51,611 nt of DNA from contig CAMCMB010000050.1 in NCBI GenBank assembly GCA_945875845.1, forward strand, positions 1-51,611, given 5' to 3'. Position numbers and translations under genes: made by a program. The notes under the pieces are model-generated. The model saw nothing but the letters and a program-made list of their open reading frames with translations. It was not told the origin of the DNA and searched no databases. The stretch is from Pirellula staleyi DSM 6068. GTDB taxonomy: Bacteria > Planctomycetota > Planctomycetia > Pirellulales > Pirellulaceae. This document shows positions 29,337 through 38,375 of this stretch, piece after piece (within the stretch, counting starts at the first letter, position 1; each line of letters begins with the position of its first letter).

Positions 29337-30995
29337 ATGTTTCTGTGTTACGATATCAAGGGTATTCAGCGTTTTATCTTTAGCGTCCCACGCTTGAAAT
29401 GCATCGTAGGTGGAAGTGCGCTCATTGATGCTTTCGATTCAAAGGCCCACTTGTTGGGGGGACGCATATTCACAGGTGGCGGACGCGGCGCGTTCCAATG
29501 CGCAAATAGCCATCATGTAGAGAGTCTTGAAGACGAATTGCGTGCATGGGCTGGGGACGCAGGACTGGATATTCAGTTTGGCTGTGACGACGAGCTCGCA
29601 AAAGCAGCTAAAAATGCTGACCGTTTCTACCCTTATGCGCCATTGAATCTGGAGGGCGTCCCTTGCGAGATATCAGGTTATCTGCCCGCCAAATCCAAGG
29701 GAAAAGTAAACGAAAAGATCGCTCGACGAATGGACGAAGGAGAAAAGGACGCTTTCGGCAGCGGGATACTGAAGGAAAAGAAAATGGAAGACCGGCTGCC
29801 GGATCATTTGAAAGGAGTGCACATCGAGTTCTTCAAAAACGTCAGCCCGGAATCAGCATTGGATGAAGACGAATTCGATGGGCGATTCGATTGGCGAACG
29901 GATCAGTTGCGTGCAAATGCTGCCATAAACTCGATTGGTCGACGCAATCGTTGGGCCGTAATTGCAATGGATGGCAACGACATTGGTTCTCAGTTCGCTG
30001 CCTTTCAGGCTAAAGCAGGCAACAACCAAGAACAATTGGTGGAGTGGCTGACGAAGATGAGTGACTGCATGAAGCAGTGCACCAGGAACGCATTTATTGC
30101 GGCTACATTGCGAGTCTTAGACCAATGGGTCGAGGACGCGGATCTGAGTTTATGTTGGTACCCCAATCGAGATAACGAAAAGACAATTGTCTTGCCCATG
30201 CGGCCGCTGATTTTGGGAGGCGATGACGTAATCCTTCTTTGTCATTCGAGGTACGCATTTGAGTTCGTTCGAACCATGGCGGCTGAATTTGAACGCGAAA
30301 GCCTCACTGCTGCAAAAGACTCGAAACTGGATGAACTGTGGCCTGCGAGTGGCAATCGACTTACCATGAGCGCCGGCGTGCTCTTTACCAATCTGCATCT
30401 CCCTCTGCATTCTGCAATTCCCTACGCTGAGGCACTCCTGAAAAACGCAAAAGGAGTTTATCGCAAGAAAACCAGCGTAAGCTCGATCAGTACAGCCTCT
30501 TTGCCAAGTGCTCCCTCGCCAGCTGCTATCGATTTCGATGTCGTTACCGATTCGCTTCTCGACACTCCAGCGGAGCGTCGTCGACGAGAATTGGTCTTCA
30601 TCGACAATGAACTTGATTGCAAAGAGATAAGGCTCACGAAAAGGCCGTATCGGCTCGATGCAGCAAGCACAGACTCGACAAACCGGATGAATGATACCTG
30701 GGGTGATCTGAATAGCCTTGCAAACGAACTTTTTGAATTGCCGAAAAGCATTCGGTCTCAGTTACTACCCATGATGCGGCGCTCATGGAGCGAACGTGTC
30801 ACCTTTCTCGCATCGATCGCAAAGCGATATCCGGAAATCAAAAAATTGTTCATGGAAGAGCCCATGGAAAATGGAGAATGGGTAATCGGCGATGGGTGGT
30901 TTGATATTCCGGGCAAAAATAGACGAGAATCCAGCATTGCTGATGCTCTACTTTTGCTTGAGGAAGAAGATCGAACGCAGCAAGTTACCATCTAG
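29337..30995 (+). CDS. cas10: Cas10 (HD-less, GGDD-containing) large subunit
   Basis: 552 aa. Cas10 is the signature subunit of type III CRISPR effectors; its palm converts ATP to cyclic oligoadenylate when target RNA is bound. The protein opens directly with the first palm: YDIKGIQRFIF then VGGSALID, the classic Cas10 start of that domain. AMDGNDIGSQF at 210-220 is the palm-1 counterpart, and LGGDDVIL with G294-G295-D296-D297 is the cyclase motif, intact. A helical C terminus (about 450-552) follows. The N-terminal HD nuclease domain of standard Cas10 is missing, and no zinc-finger cysteines are evident. RBS GAGGG precedes the ATG. Confidence 0.9.
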   Translation: MFLCYDIKGIQRFIFSVPRLKCIVGGSALIDAFDSKAHLLGGRIFTGGGRGAFQCANSHHVESLEDELRAWAGDAGLDIQFGCDDELAKAAKNADRFYPYAPLNLEGVPCEISGYLPAKSKGKVNEKIARRMDEGEKDAFGSGILKEKKMEDRLPDHLKGVHIEFFKNVSPESALDEDEFDGRFDWRTDQLRANAAINSIGRRNRWAVIAMDGNDIGSQFAAFQAKAGNNQEQLVEWLTKMSDCMKQCTRNAFIAATLRVLDQWVEDADLSLCWYPNRDNEKTIVLPMRPLILGGDDVILLCHSRYAFEFVRTMAAEFERESLTAAKDSKLDELWPASGNRLTMSAGVLFTNLHLPLHSAIPYAEALLKNAKGVYRKKTSVSSISTASLPSAPSPAAIDFDVVTDSLLDTPAERRRRELVFIDNELDCKEIRLTKRPYRLDAASTDSTNRMNDTWGDLNSLANELFELPKSIRSQLLPMMRRSWSERVTFLASIAKRYPEIKKLFMEEPMENGEWVIGDGWFDIPGKNRRESSIADALLLLEEEDRTQQVTI

Positions 30996-31054
30996 TGCTT
31001 TCCTCTTTTCAGCAACGTATTGAAATACAACCTGAGTCATAAGGCAAAACGCGA

Positions 31055-33073
31055 ATGCGAGCAATCTCTTTTTCAGTGAAGCTGGTAAGCGATGCGGAAC
31101 CTGGAACCGGTTTTGGCGGAGAACTAGTCAACGACTTAATACCACGCGATGAAATCGGTCGTCCGGTCCTACCAGCTTCACACATCAAGGGGCTCATGCG
31201 GGCCGCGCTGGTAGAAATGTGTGAGGCCCGTGGATGGAGTCGCGAGCTTATCGTACGAGTATTCGGTAAACCCGAACACGTGGCGGTTGATGAGTACTCG
31301 GCATTTACCTTAACATCGGCTGCGGCGATGCAATACGATTGCCAACAGCAGTTCGTTGTTCGCACTGCGGTTGGAGAAGCGGGAATCGCATCGGTGAACT
31401 CCCTTAGAACCACTGAATGCGTATCGTCAGAAACAGAGTTTTCAGGATGCTTGTATATATCGTCCGAGGAAAATTCCGTGGAGGATCTGGCGTGCAGATT
31501 GTCTTTGTTGTCGATTCGAGCCGTAGGCGGTGGGCGGAACCGTGGTTCTGGTGCTTGTTTTGTTACTATCCAGAGTGAAACGCAAGGTCCAGGTACTTTG
31601 CTCCGTAAACTCGACCGGGAAATGCGAACATGGAAGCCGAGTCGCGATGCGGCCCCATCGAAGCCAATTTCCCGATTGGTTGGCAAGGCAACCGTATTGA
31701 AATTGGTGTTTCGCGCTTCGACTCCTATCTGCTGCCCCGAAATCCCGGATCGATCCAACGTCATTTCAACTGGCTTTACGATACCAGCAAGCGCAGTTCA
31801 GGGAGCGATGCTAACCTATATCAATCAACAGGACCCTGCACTGGCTACTGCGCTATTTGAACATTCGCAATTTCGTGCTTGGCCTTTACAGCCATGTGGG
31901 AAACCTAATCATACTGGCTCGGAACCGCAGCCGTGCTCCTCCATCCGCGTAAGCCTAACACATCAGGCATCCAAATACTCCATAGCGAAAGATTATGGAC
32001 CTGACGATTTTCATGAGCGAGCGTTAGTGGCAGATACGACAGACGACCGTCCACGTGGTGCGCCTCTCAAAGCATCCGACGGCGTCTTGTTAAGATATCC
32101 CGATGGATCGGTAAAGTTATGGCGGGCCAGTGACATGCCACATGTGATCACTTCGCATGGAGTGCACGAAGAAGCTTTTACCGAACGAAAAAGGAACCTC
32201 TTTACCGTAGACGCGATGGCGCCGATGGTTTGGCAAGGTTTGGTCGTTGTACCCGAAGACGCGATTCGAGACATCCAACGCATCCTTGGATCGCTCCCGC
32301 AAATCGCGATCGGCAAAAGTCGCACAGTTCGAGGACTTGGGACAATTTCTATTGACTCTGTTTTAGGTGTTCCTGAGGAGTGGAAAACCCCCGAACATCT
32401 TCCGACGCTTTTCGTTGTACAGTCTCCGATTCCAATCCCAGACACATCGCAATCAGTCGAAGAACAGCTTCGGTCAATGGCGGATAGTTGGGGAATTGGC
32501 GTCGAAGTAGAAAAGGTTTGGGCAAGTTCTGGAATTCTGTTTGGTTGGAATCGACTTCGAAATGGATTGCAGCAAGCGCAACGGGTCATTCTTCCCGGTT
32601 CGGTAATCGCTTTCAAGAAGAGAATCGAGGACCAAGTCGTCTTTGATTTCCTAACGTCCGCCAAATTTATGCAGGAGAATCGGCAGCGCGGATATGGCGC
32701 GATAAGTGTGCATCCAGGGAAAGCGACCTCGCTCTTAGAGTTCAAATCCGAGCCGCTATCTATCCAAGCTGCACCGAACCAATACGCCGACGCGATCAAG
32801 CTCGTATTGCAAATCGCTCGAATGCAGGTGCTACCAAGCGTGAGCCAAATTCGTTCGATCAAAGATCGATTGGATCTCAGTGGCGTTAACGTAGCTTTGG
32901 ACTATCTTCAAAACCAAACCACGGGACGGACGGCTCGTATTTGGGCCGACTGGGACCATTGCAAAACAAAGATACGCGATCTCATCTCAAAGTTTCCAGT
33001 CGAGAGCTCATCCAAAGCTTTGGATGTTCTTGCCGATTTGGTGCTCGCTGCCAGGGGACAAATGGATTCATGA
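31055..33073 (+). CDS. Cas7-Cas5(Csx10)-Cas11-like fusion protein
   Basis: 672 aa with three parts. Residues 1-175 form a Cas7 RAMP: a beta-hairpin (VNDLIPRDEIGRPVLP) then ASHIKGLMRAAL and the late glycine loop GGGRNRGSGACFV. Residues about 212-560 resemble Csx10, the Cas5 of type III-D: FTIPASAVQGAML, RNLFTVDAM, IGKSRTVRGLGTISI and RQRGYGAISV. Residues about 575-672 are almost all alpha-helical (ADAIKLVLQIARMQ, KTKIRDLISKF) as expected for Cas11. This order matches Cas7-Cas5-Cas11 of the Synechocystis III-Dv complex. The gene overlaps the next by ATGA, implying coupled translation. Confidence 0.78.
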   Translation: MRAISFSVKLVSDAEPGTGFGGELVNDLIPRDEIGRPVLPASHIKGLMRAALVEMCEARGWSRELIVRVFGKPEHVAVDEYSAFTLTSAAAMQYDCQQQFVVRTAVGEAGIASVNSLRTTECVSSETEFSGCLYISSEENSVEDLACRLSLLSIRAVGGGRNRGSGACFVTIQSETQGPGTLLRKLDREMRTWKPSRDAAPSKPISRLVGKATVLKLVFRASTPICCPEIPDRSNVISTGFTIPASAVQGAMLTYINQQDPALATALFEHSQFRAWPLQPCGKPNHTGSEPQPCSSIRVSLTHQASKYSIAKDYGPDDFHERALVADTTDDRPRGAPLKASDGVLLRYPDGSVKLWRASDMPHVITSHGVHEEAFTERKRNLFTVDAMAPMVWQGLVVVPEDAIRDIQRILGSLPQIAIGKSRTVRGLGTISIDSVLGVPEEWKTPEHLPTLFVVQSPIPIPDTSQSVEEQLRSMADSWGIGVEVEKVWASSGILFGWNRLRNGLQQAQRVILPGSVIAFKKRIEDQVVFDFLTSAKFMQENRQRGYGAISVHPGKATSLLEFKSEPLSIQAAPNQYADAIKLVLQIARMQVLPSVSQIRSIKDRLDLSGVNVALDYLQNQTTGRTARIWADWDHCKTKIRDLISKFPVESSSKALDVLADLVLAARGQMDS

Positions 33074-34530
33074 ACCAAACGATTCACTTACTTGTATTGC
33101 CCTTACTATTCCCAACGGGACTCGCTGCCGGGGCTGGCGGAGAATACAACCGACTTCGTTTAGCCCGCAATGGCCGGGGCCAGCCAGTACTTCGCGGAAC
33201 TTCATTGGCAGGCATTCTTCGACATGCTTATTGTCGAGAAATGGGGCTAACCTCTAGCGACAAGTCTGTTGCGAAGTTTTTTGGCGAAGCGCTTGATGGC
33301 GAAGCACATGGGAAGCCTAGTGCCTTTCGAATTAACGATTGTATACTCGAAACGGGTGGCAGGTCCTCTGTCGAGCGGACGCATCATTTGAGAAACCGTC
33401 ATTCGAAAACCGTCGCCGAGGGGGGGCTGTTTTCTATGGAAAGCTGCCCACCCGGAACGACTACGACGGCATACCTTTGGTTGACCGAAAATGCTGAGGG
33501 CGAAGCGAGCAAAGAATTCTTGTCGAGAATCGTTGCGATCATCAATAGTGGTATTTGCCTGGGTGGCCAATCAGCGCGTGGGATTGGAATCATGCAACTT
33601 AGCAGCGATGCGCAATTGAGGACGTTTAACTTAAGCGATATTGAGGAGCATGTCGCGATGCTCGATATCAATCATCAGCTTCGATCTTCGCCGAACTTTA
33701 CCATCCATGGAGCTATCTCCTTAACGGGTTTAGTAGCAAATCGGCCTGTATTGCAAATCGAGTTGCAGCTTAGAGTCCCACGAGGACAAGATATCTTAGT
33801 TGGCGATGGCGCTGGCCTTGAACGGGACATTGAGCCGCAGCGTGTAACTGGAGCCAACGGGAAAAAATATTGGCGAATTCCTGGAAGCACTTTTCGCGGT
33901 CTATTCCGAGCCTGGATCACAAAACTCGCAGCGAAAGCGGGAAAGGTGGTGGCCGACTCCTATGATCGTCGGATGAAATTCTCGTCCAGCAGCAGCCCTC
34001 GAACAGACGAGCTAAATGGCGAAAACATGGGTCGTTGTTTCCTGCCGGAAGGTCAACGTAGTCTGGTAGCCCCAGTCATCGAGTGCCCCATCGCGAGTTT
34101 GTTCGGTAGTTTGTATCAGTCCAGTCGAATTCACTTTTCGGATGCATTGGTCGACGCGGACGCGAGTGGCTCTAAGTATTCGGAGCAAACTCGAATGCAC
34201 GTCGCAGTCGATCGAATCACCGGAGGAGCAGCCGAGAGTTTGCTCTTTAACAACTCGGTTTTAACCTGCTCCGAGGTTGACTGCAGCGAACCATTCCTTG
34301 TCAAGATACGAGTCGATCGACCAACACTGGAAGAGATTGATTGGATCAAGAAGACCATCGTTGCACTCGATATTGGAATTCTGCGAGTCGGCTCTAGCAA
34401 GAGCAGTGGTCGTTTGGAGCTTCATCGATCCCCGACCGCCACAGGGAGCTTCGCTGACGTTATTTCTTCGATTCAGCCACATCCAAATTTTATGGCAAGT
34501 CACTCGAGAAGTGCTGGAGTCCCATCATGA
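33070..34530 (+). CDS. Double Cas7 protein (Cas7-2x)
   Basis: 486 aa holding two Cas7 RAMP units. Unit 1 (about 1-190): LRGTSLAGILRHAY and glycine loop LGGQSARGIG (164-173). Unit 2 (about 213-455): IPGSTFRGLFRAW (270-282), IHFSDAL (354-360), VDRITGGA and GSSKSSGRLEL (441-451). Cas7 units line the crRNA and cut target RNA with aspartates in the loops; D residues lie in unit 2 (ILVGDGAGLERD), while unit 1 has EYNRLRL at the equivalent place, so unit 1 may not cut. The ATG at 33070 overlaps the upstream stop. In III-Dv the counterpart is Cas7-2x. Confidence 0.78.
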   Translation: MNQTIHLLVLPLLFPTGLAAGAGGEYNRLRLARNGRGQPVLRGTSLAGILRHAYCREMGLTSSDKSVAKFFGEALDGEAHGKPSAFRINDCILETGGRSSVERTHHLRNRHSKTVAEGGLFSMESCPPGTTTTAYLWLTENAEGEASKEFLSRIVAIINSGICLGGQSARGIGIMQLSSDAQLRTFNLSDIEEHVAMLDINHQLRSSPNFTIHGAISLTGLVANRPVLQIELQLRVPRGQDILVGDGAGLERDIEPQRVTGANGKKYWRIPGSTFRGLFRAWITKLAAKAGKVVADSYDRRMKFSSSSSPRTDELNGENMGRCFLPEGQRSLVAPVIECPIASLFGSLYQSSRIHFSDALVDADASGSKYSEQTRMHVAVDRITGGAAESLLFNNSVLTCSEVDCSEPFLVKIRVDRPTLEEIDWIKKTIVALDIGILRVGSSKSSGRLELHRSPTATGSFADVISSIQPHPNFMASHSRSAGVPS

Positions 34531-36905
34531 AGTCCGAGAAAGGTAAACTCGTCAAGCAGGGCAAAATCTTTTTGGTCAATTTGCCCACCAAAAAGGGAAC
34601 CACCAATTTCCAAATCTCTGAACATGCCAAACGCTTTAGGGATGCCGATGCATCGGATGGCTTGGAGGTTGACGTTGTAAAGGACGATGCAAATCGAATA
34701 ACCAAGGTGACGATACCGGGCAAGGCGGAATCAACCCCGGTCGTGACCCGTCCCCCTGAAAAGAAGCACTCCACTCATCCAGCGAACCATCAAGGCGGTT
34801 CATCGCAATCGGTCCAACAACGGGCACGCCGAGAACTCGTCAAAGCGCCTGCAAAGTCCCTTGGAATGGAATTTCATAATCCATACACTTTTATTCCATT
34901 TCCAAAACATGGACCGGAGCGTCATAGCCCGACACTTCATAGCGTTGACGAAGCGTCAGGTAGCCAGCGGTATACTGGCGTGATGCGGCTTGCTGTGACA
35001 ACCGAGAGTCCTCTGTTGACATCCGATCCCGAAGCAGTTGAGAATCCAAAAACCAAGCATAAAACGTATCGTGCTTTAACAATCGGGCGGGACGTAATCG
35101 TCCCGGCGACCGGGATTCGCGGAGCGTTACGTTCTCTTTTGACAATTTTGACTGGCGGTACGTTGGGTTATTTGAACACCAGCGAAATGCTGTGTCAGGG
35201 CCGCGACCTCAATCTGGGGCCAGAAGGAGCCAAAAGTCCTCCAGGTACTCCAAAAGACTGCTTCCTAGCCGAAGTACTAACGCCAGGTAATGCTAGGCGA
35301 GCCGGTTCGATTCAAATTGGCGTCAAACGGTTTGTGGCTTTAGATGACTTGGTACTCAAGTTTCGAAATCTCGACGAGTACCGCTCTCCAAGTTCACCAA
35401 CGTTGTGGGTTGAAATGGATTCCATCGATCAAGTGAAACGCGTTTTTGAATCGCCCACTGAGCCAACAGGAAACGTATGGAGGTTGAGACTCTCGGGACG
35501 TCCCGTCAATCCCAAGGGGAAACGAGAAGCACTGTATCGCCCAACAGACTTGATTCTCGAATTGCCGCCATCCTTTTGGGGAAAATATTCCGAGAGAAAC
35601 AAGCATGGTGATCGAACGGATCTTAGGAAGGGAGACCTCGTTTGGTTAATGCCCAAGAACCCAAATGCAACCGCGATTCGTGTTGTTGAGGATATCGATT
35701 CCTTGCAGTGGGCACGTTGGGGCAGACGCGGACAAAATCTCCAAGAGCTGATCCAAAAACATCATGCGCATGTGATGCCAGACAGCCTAAAGGACGACGG
35801 CAAAGTCGACACGGTCACCGACATGTTCGGCCAAGTTGCGGTCAAGCGAGAGTTGCACGCCCCATCCTTCGCTGGCAGAGTATTGCCAGAAAATTTAGTC
35901 TTTCCAGACGCAGCCAGTCGAGTCCATCGCCTAACTTTGGCACCGCTCGCTCCTCCGCATCCTGGCTGTGTCGCATTCTACCGAGACAATGCAAATGCGG
36001 ATGGCATTTCTATGTCGGACGGCTTGCGTGGTTACAAGGTCTACCGTACGACCGAAGAGTCGGGGGACGATGCACCTTGGAAATTTTCTACGCAAGGCGT
36101 CTACGGTGATCGAGGGGAACTCAAGGATGCGAACGGCGCAGTTAACAAGACATGCGATCTCGTGCCTCAATCCGAACGTGGATGGCTAAACATTACCTTT
36201 ACGGCGTTATCCGAATTGGAGTTAGCTTTGCTGATTCAAGCCTGTTCGGTCCCGTGGCGATTAGGAGGCGGAAAACCTTTAGGACTTGGCAAGTGTTCCG
36301 TCGAGATTTGCGATCTGCTAGACGAAACTGGCGAGTTGCTTCAGGTGGCGGGATGGGAGATTGAACGCGGAGCGGACGCAAAACTGCATTTACTTGGTTG
36401 GCAACGTTCTGTTCAACCCATTACGGGACGTGTAGCCATGTGGGTTTCTAGTCAGTCTCCGGTAAAGCGTTTGCGGTATCCGCGAGCCGTCGACGAGACA
36501 CGCCACAAGAAATCGCGAGGTGGTCACGTTTGGTTTCAACGCCACGCCCAGCCGCGCGACGTTGTTGACAAAGAAGGAAATCGACAACCAGGTCTCAAAC
36601 CTATGTACGTTGATGGTGAGTTGATGTCTCAGGTTCAAAGCCTGGGTGGGGTACTTGATCCGCAAGAGCCGATGATTGCAGGTCAACCTCTGCCTAATTT
36701 TAACGTATCGGATCCTCAGTCCGATCGTTTGTTCGGATACGATGGATTTGGTGTCGAAGTACAAACTCGTGAAAAACCAAAGCGACGCGTGTACATCAAA
36801 TACGAACCGTTTGATCCAACGAAGCATGCAAGAGAAACTGATAAGAGCTCAGGCAATGATGGCAAAGACAAAGCGTTTCGAGAGAAAAACAAATGGCGAG
36901 AGTAG
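34527..36905 (+). CDS. Large Cas7-family RAMP with insertion (TIGR03986-like)
   Basis: 792 aa. Residues 1-70 form a small separate basic beta-domain (KGKLVKQGKIFLVNLP) linked by a low-complexity tract. FHNPYTFIPFP (116-126) is the hallmark of the TIGR03986 RAMP family. IVPATGIRGALRSLL (191-205) is the RAMP helix. Residues about 210-430 look like an insertion, followed by MFGQVAVKRE, FAGRVLPENLVF and the glycine loop LGGGKPLGLGKCSVEI (579-594). A basic, unfamiliar tail of about 190 residues ends the protein. The arrangement matches Cas7-insertion of III-Dv. The start overlaps the preceding stop by ATGA. Confidence 0.75.
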   Translation: MKSEKGKLVKQGKIFLVNLPTKKGTTNFQISEHAKRFRDADASDGLEVDVVKDDANRITKVTIPGKAESTPVVTRPPEKKHSTHPANHQGGSSQSVQQRARRELVKAPAKSLGMEFHNPYTFIPFPKHGPERHSPTLHSVDEASGSQRYTGVMRLAVTTESPLLTSDPEAVENPKTKHKTYRALTIGRDVIVPATGIRGALRSLLTILTGGTLGYLNTSEMLCQGRDLNLGPEGAKSPPGTPKDCFLAEVLTPGNARRAGSIQIGVKRFVALDDLVLKFRNLDEYRSPSSPTLWVEMDSIDQVKRVFESPTEPTGNVWRLRLSGRPVNPKGKREALYRPTDLILELPPSFWGKYSERNKHGDRTDLRKGDLVWLMPKNPNATAIRVVEDIDSLQWARWGRRGQNLQELIQKHHAHVMPDSLKDDGKVDTVTDMFGQVAVKRELHAPSFAGRVLPENLVFPDAASRVHRLTLAPLAPPHPGCVAFYRDNANADGISMSDGLRGYKVYRTTEESGDDAPWKFSTQGVYGDRGELKDANGAVNKTCDLVPQSERGWLNITFTALSELELALLIQACSVPWRLGGGKPLGLGKCSVEICDLLDETGELLQVAGWEIERGADAKLHLLGWQRSVQPITGRVAMWVSSQSPVKRLRYPRAVDETRHKKSRGGHVWFQRHAQPRDVVDKEGNRQPGLKPMYVDGELMSQVQSLGGVLDPQEPMIAGQPLPNFNVSDPQSDRLFGYDGFGVEVQTREKPKRRVYIKYEPFDPTKHARETDKSSGNDGKDKAFREKNKWRE

Positions 36906-36926
36906 CCATTCAACCGGGAGGGTACA

Positions 36927-37406
36927 ATGTGGAATGCCTTTTGGCTTTGGTCGGATCGACTCACGATTCTATTTGCTTGTGTCGGAGCGGGCTTTGCTAT
37001 CTGGGGTTGGATTCGAACCACCGAGTTGATTCATACAAATCGCTTGAGCGCGGCTCGTCGCAAAGCCGAAATCACGATCCGATTCGCGTGCAAAAAGGCG
37101 AACGGGGAAGCCGGAATCGTTGATTTGCCTTACCGTCCACGGCGAGATCAGCTAAGCCGAGCAGAACTCATGGGAATCATAGGGTTGTACACGGGAGCAC
37201 CACGTTTCGAAACCGACTTTCTCCACAGCGTGCTTGAGGATGGATCACTTGCCAGGGTGATCGCGGGCGAAAATGATGATGGAGCGTCGGACGAGTTGTT
37301 GGTTATTCCATGCAGCGAAGCAGAATTTTCGCTGATCGATGCACGGATAAAAGCGCAACGCAAAAAGGGTGAGTTGACTCATCCAAAGGAAGTGCAGTCT
37401 ACATGA
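36927..37406 (+). CDS. Single-TM protein, candidate cyclic-nucleotide effector
   Basis: 159 aa. Residues about 10-30 (LTILFACVGAGFAIWGW) form a membrane helix with a short N-terminal outside part, followed by a soluble domain with conserved-looking YRPRRDQLSRAELMGIIGLY and an acidic, Gly-rich middle. I recognise no domain; it is not an evident CARF or SAVED. A G-rich RBS (GGGAGGG) precedes the ATG. It overlaps csx3 by ATGA, so it is tightly coupled to a cyclic-oligoadenylate gene. That context suggests a membrane effector of the Cam1 kind, but the sequence does not prove it. Confidence 0.4.
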   Translation: MWNAFWLWSDRLTILFACVGAGFAIWGWIRTTELIHTNRLSAARRKAEITIRFACKKANGEAGIVDLPYRPRRDQLSRAELMGIIGLYTGAPRFETDFLHSVLEDGSLARVIAGENDDGASDELLVIPCSEAEFSLIDARIKAQRKKGELTHPKEVQST

Positions 37407-37711
37407 GATCGTTTAAGGTGGAGTTGAAAGAACATTCGTTGGAACGAGCCGTACTCGAAATCGGTTTTATCGGCGAAGCGCATAATGATCTACGAATTGT
37501 CGACGCGGTTGCAGCCATCAAGGAATTGAATCTTGAGGGGGGAAAGCTTGTGACGTTTGATGGTCCGTGCTCTTTGCCGGTAGCTATGGCACTTGCACAT
37601 GCCGTCGCTCATTTGTACGGGGCGGTGGCGGTCAAGGATCCGAAACTTGGCAAGTTCGTTGTCTCGATCAGCCACCGACCGGATTTGACCGTCGGGATGT
37701 TGATCGATTAG
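37403..37711 (+). CDS. csx3: Csx3 (ring nuclease family)
   Basis: 102 aa. The C-terminal half, AVKDPKLGKFVVSISH then PDLTVGMLID, is the signature of Csx3, and the central strand-loop GGKLVTFDGPCSLPVAMALAHAVAH fits. Csx3 (Crn3) degrades cyclic tetra-adenylate, ending the signal made by Cas10. The ATG overlaps the TM gene's stop; the P-loop gene follows after 31 bp. Its presence implies the Cas10 here makes a cyclic oligoadenylate. Confidence 0.85.
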   Translation: MRSFKVELKEHSLERAVLEIGFIGEAHNDLRIVDAVAAIKELNLEGGKLVTFDGPCSLPVAMALAHAVAHLYGAVAVKDPKLGKFVVSISHRPDLTVGMLID

Positions 37712-37742
37712 TTTTGTTGGCTATCGGAACAAGGGGGATGCC

Positions 37743-38375
37743 ATGAAAATCATTCTTGCGGGACCGCCCAGATCAGGAAAGTCCTGCCTGCGTCATGCAT
37801 TGCCGAAAGCGGTGGCGAGGGTTAGTCAAGATCGCCATTATTTGTATGTCATCAAGGGCGCACCGGATGGCGAGGGGGCTTGGTTTCACGAGACTTGCGA
37901 ACGCGACGATAGTGAAGCGTTCACGTTACGAAACGAGTACAAATACCCAATCACCGAAGAGTTCACGACGCGATTGGAACGCGAGGTTGCTTGCTGTGAT
38001 GCTCCGCTGACTGCCATTGACATAGGTGGTCGAGTCTCGGACGAAAACCGTCGCATCTGCCGGGCCGCTAGTCACGCCGTTTTGCTTGCAGGCAATCATC
38101 CAGAACGAGGAAATTGGCAAGAACGCTTAATCGAATGGCATCGCTTTTGCGGGGAGCTTGGGATCGAAGTGATTGCAGAGTTGCAATCTGATTACGATGC
38201 AAGCCAGGATGAAATTACTGGGCTGGGTCCGGACGGGATTTTTCGTGCTTCGATTCATCATTTAGAAAGAGGTGAGCCGATTTCCGATCGTCCGGCGATC
38301 TTGGAATTGGCTAGGCATATATTGCGATTAGTACAGGAACAAACCCGCATCCAAGGAGAGCCCTTACAAGGCTGA
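37743..38375 (+). CDS. P-loop NTPase of the Csx3-linked type
   Basis: 210 aa. Walker A is at the N terminus, GPPRSGKS (residues 7-14), and the hydrophobic strand LTAIDIGGR is a Walker B candidate. Kinase-like NTPase domains of this kind are known fused behind Csx3 in other type III loci; here they are encoded separately but adjacently. Its role is unproven; it may act with Csx3 in handling the messenger. RBS GGGGG ahead of the ATG. Confidence 0.65.
   Translation: MKIILAGPPRSGKSCLRHALPKAVARVSQDRHYLYVIKGAPDGEGAWFHETCERDDSEAFTLRNEYKYPITEEFTTRLEREVACCDAPLTAIDIGGRVSDENRRICRAASHAVLLAGNHPERGNWQERLIEWHRFCGELGIEVIAELQSDYDASQDEITGLGPDGIFRASIHHLERGEPISDRPAILELARHILRLVQEQTRIQGEPLQG

Noticed and set aside
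36893-37123. 76-aa protein after the large Cas7
   Set aside because: It is out of frame with the TM protein at 36927, which has a better ribosome-binding site and ATGA coupling to csx3.
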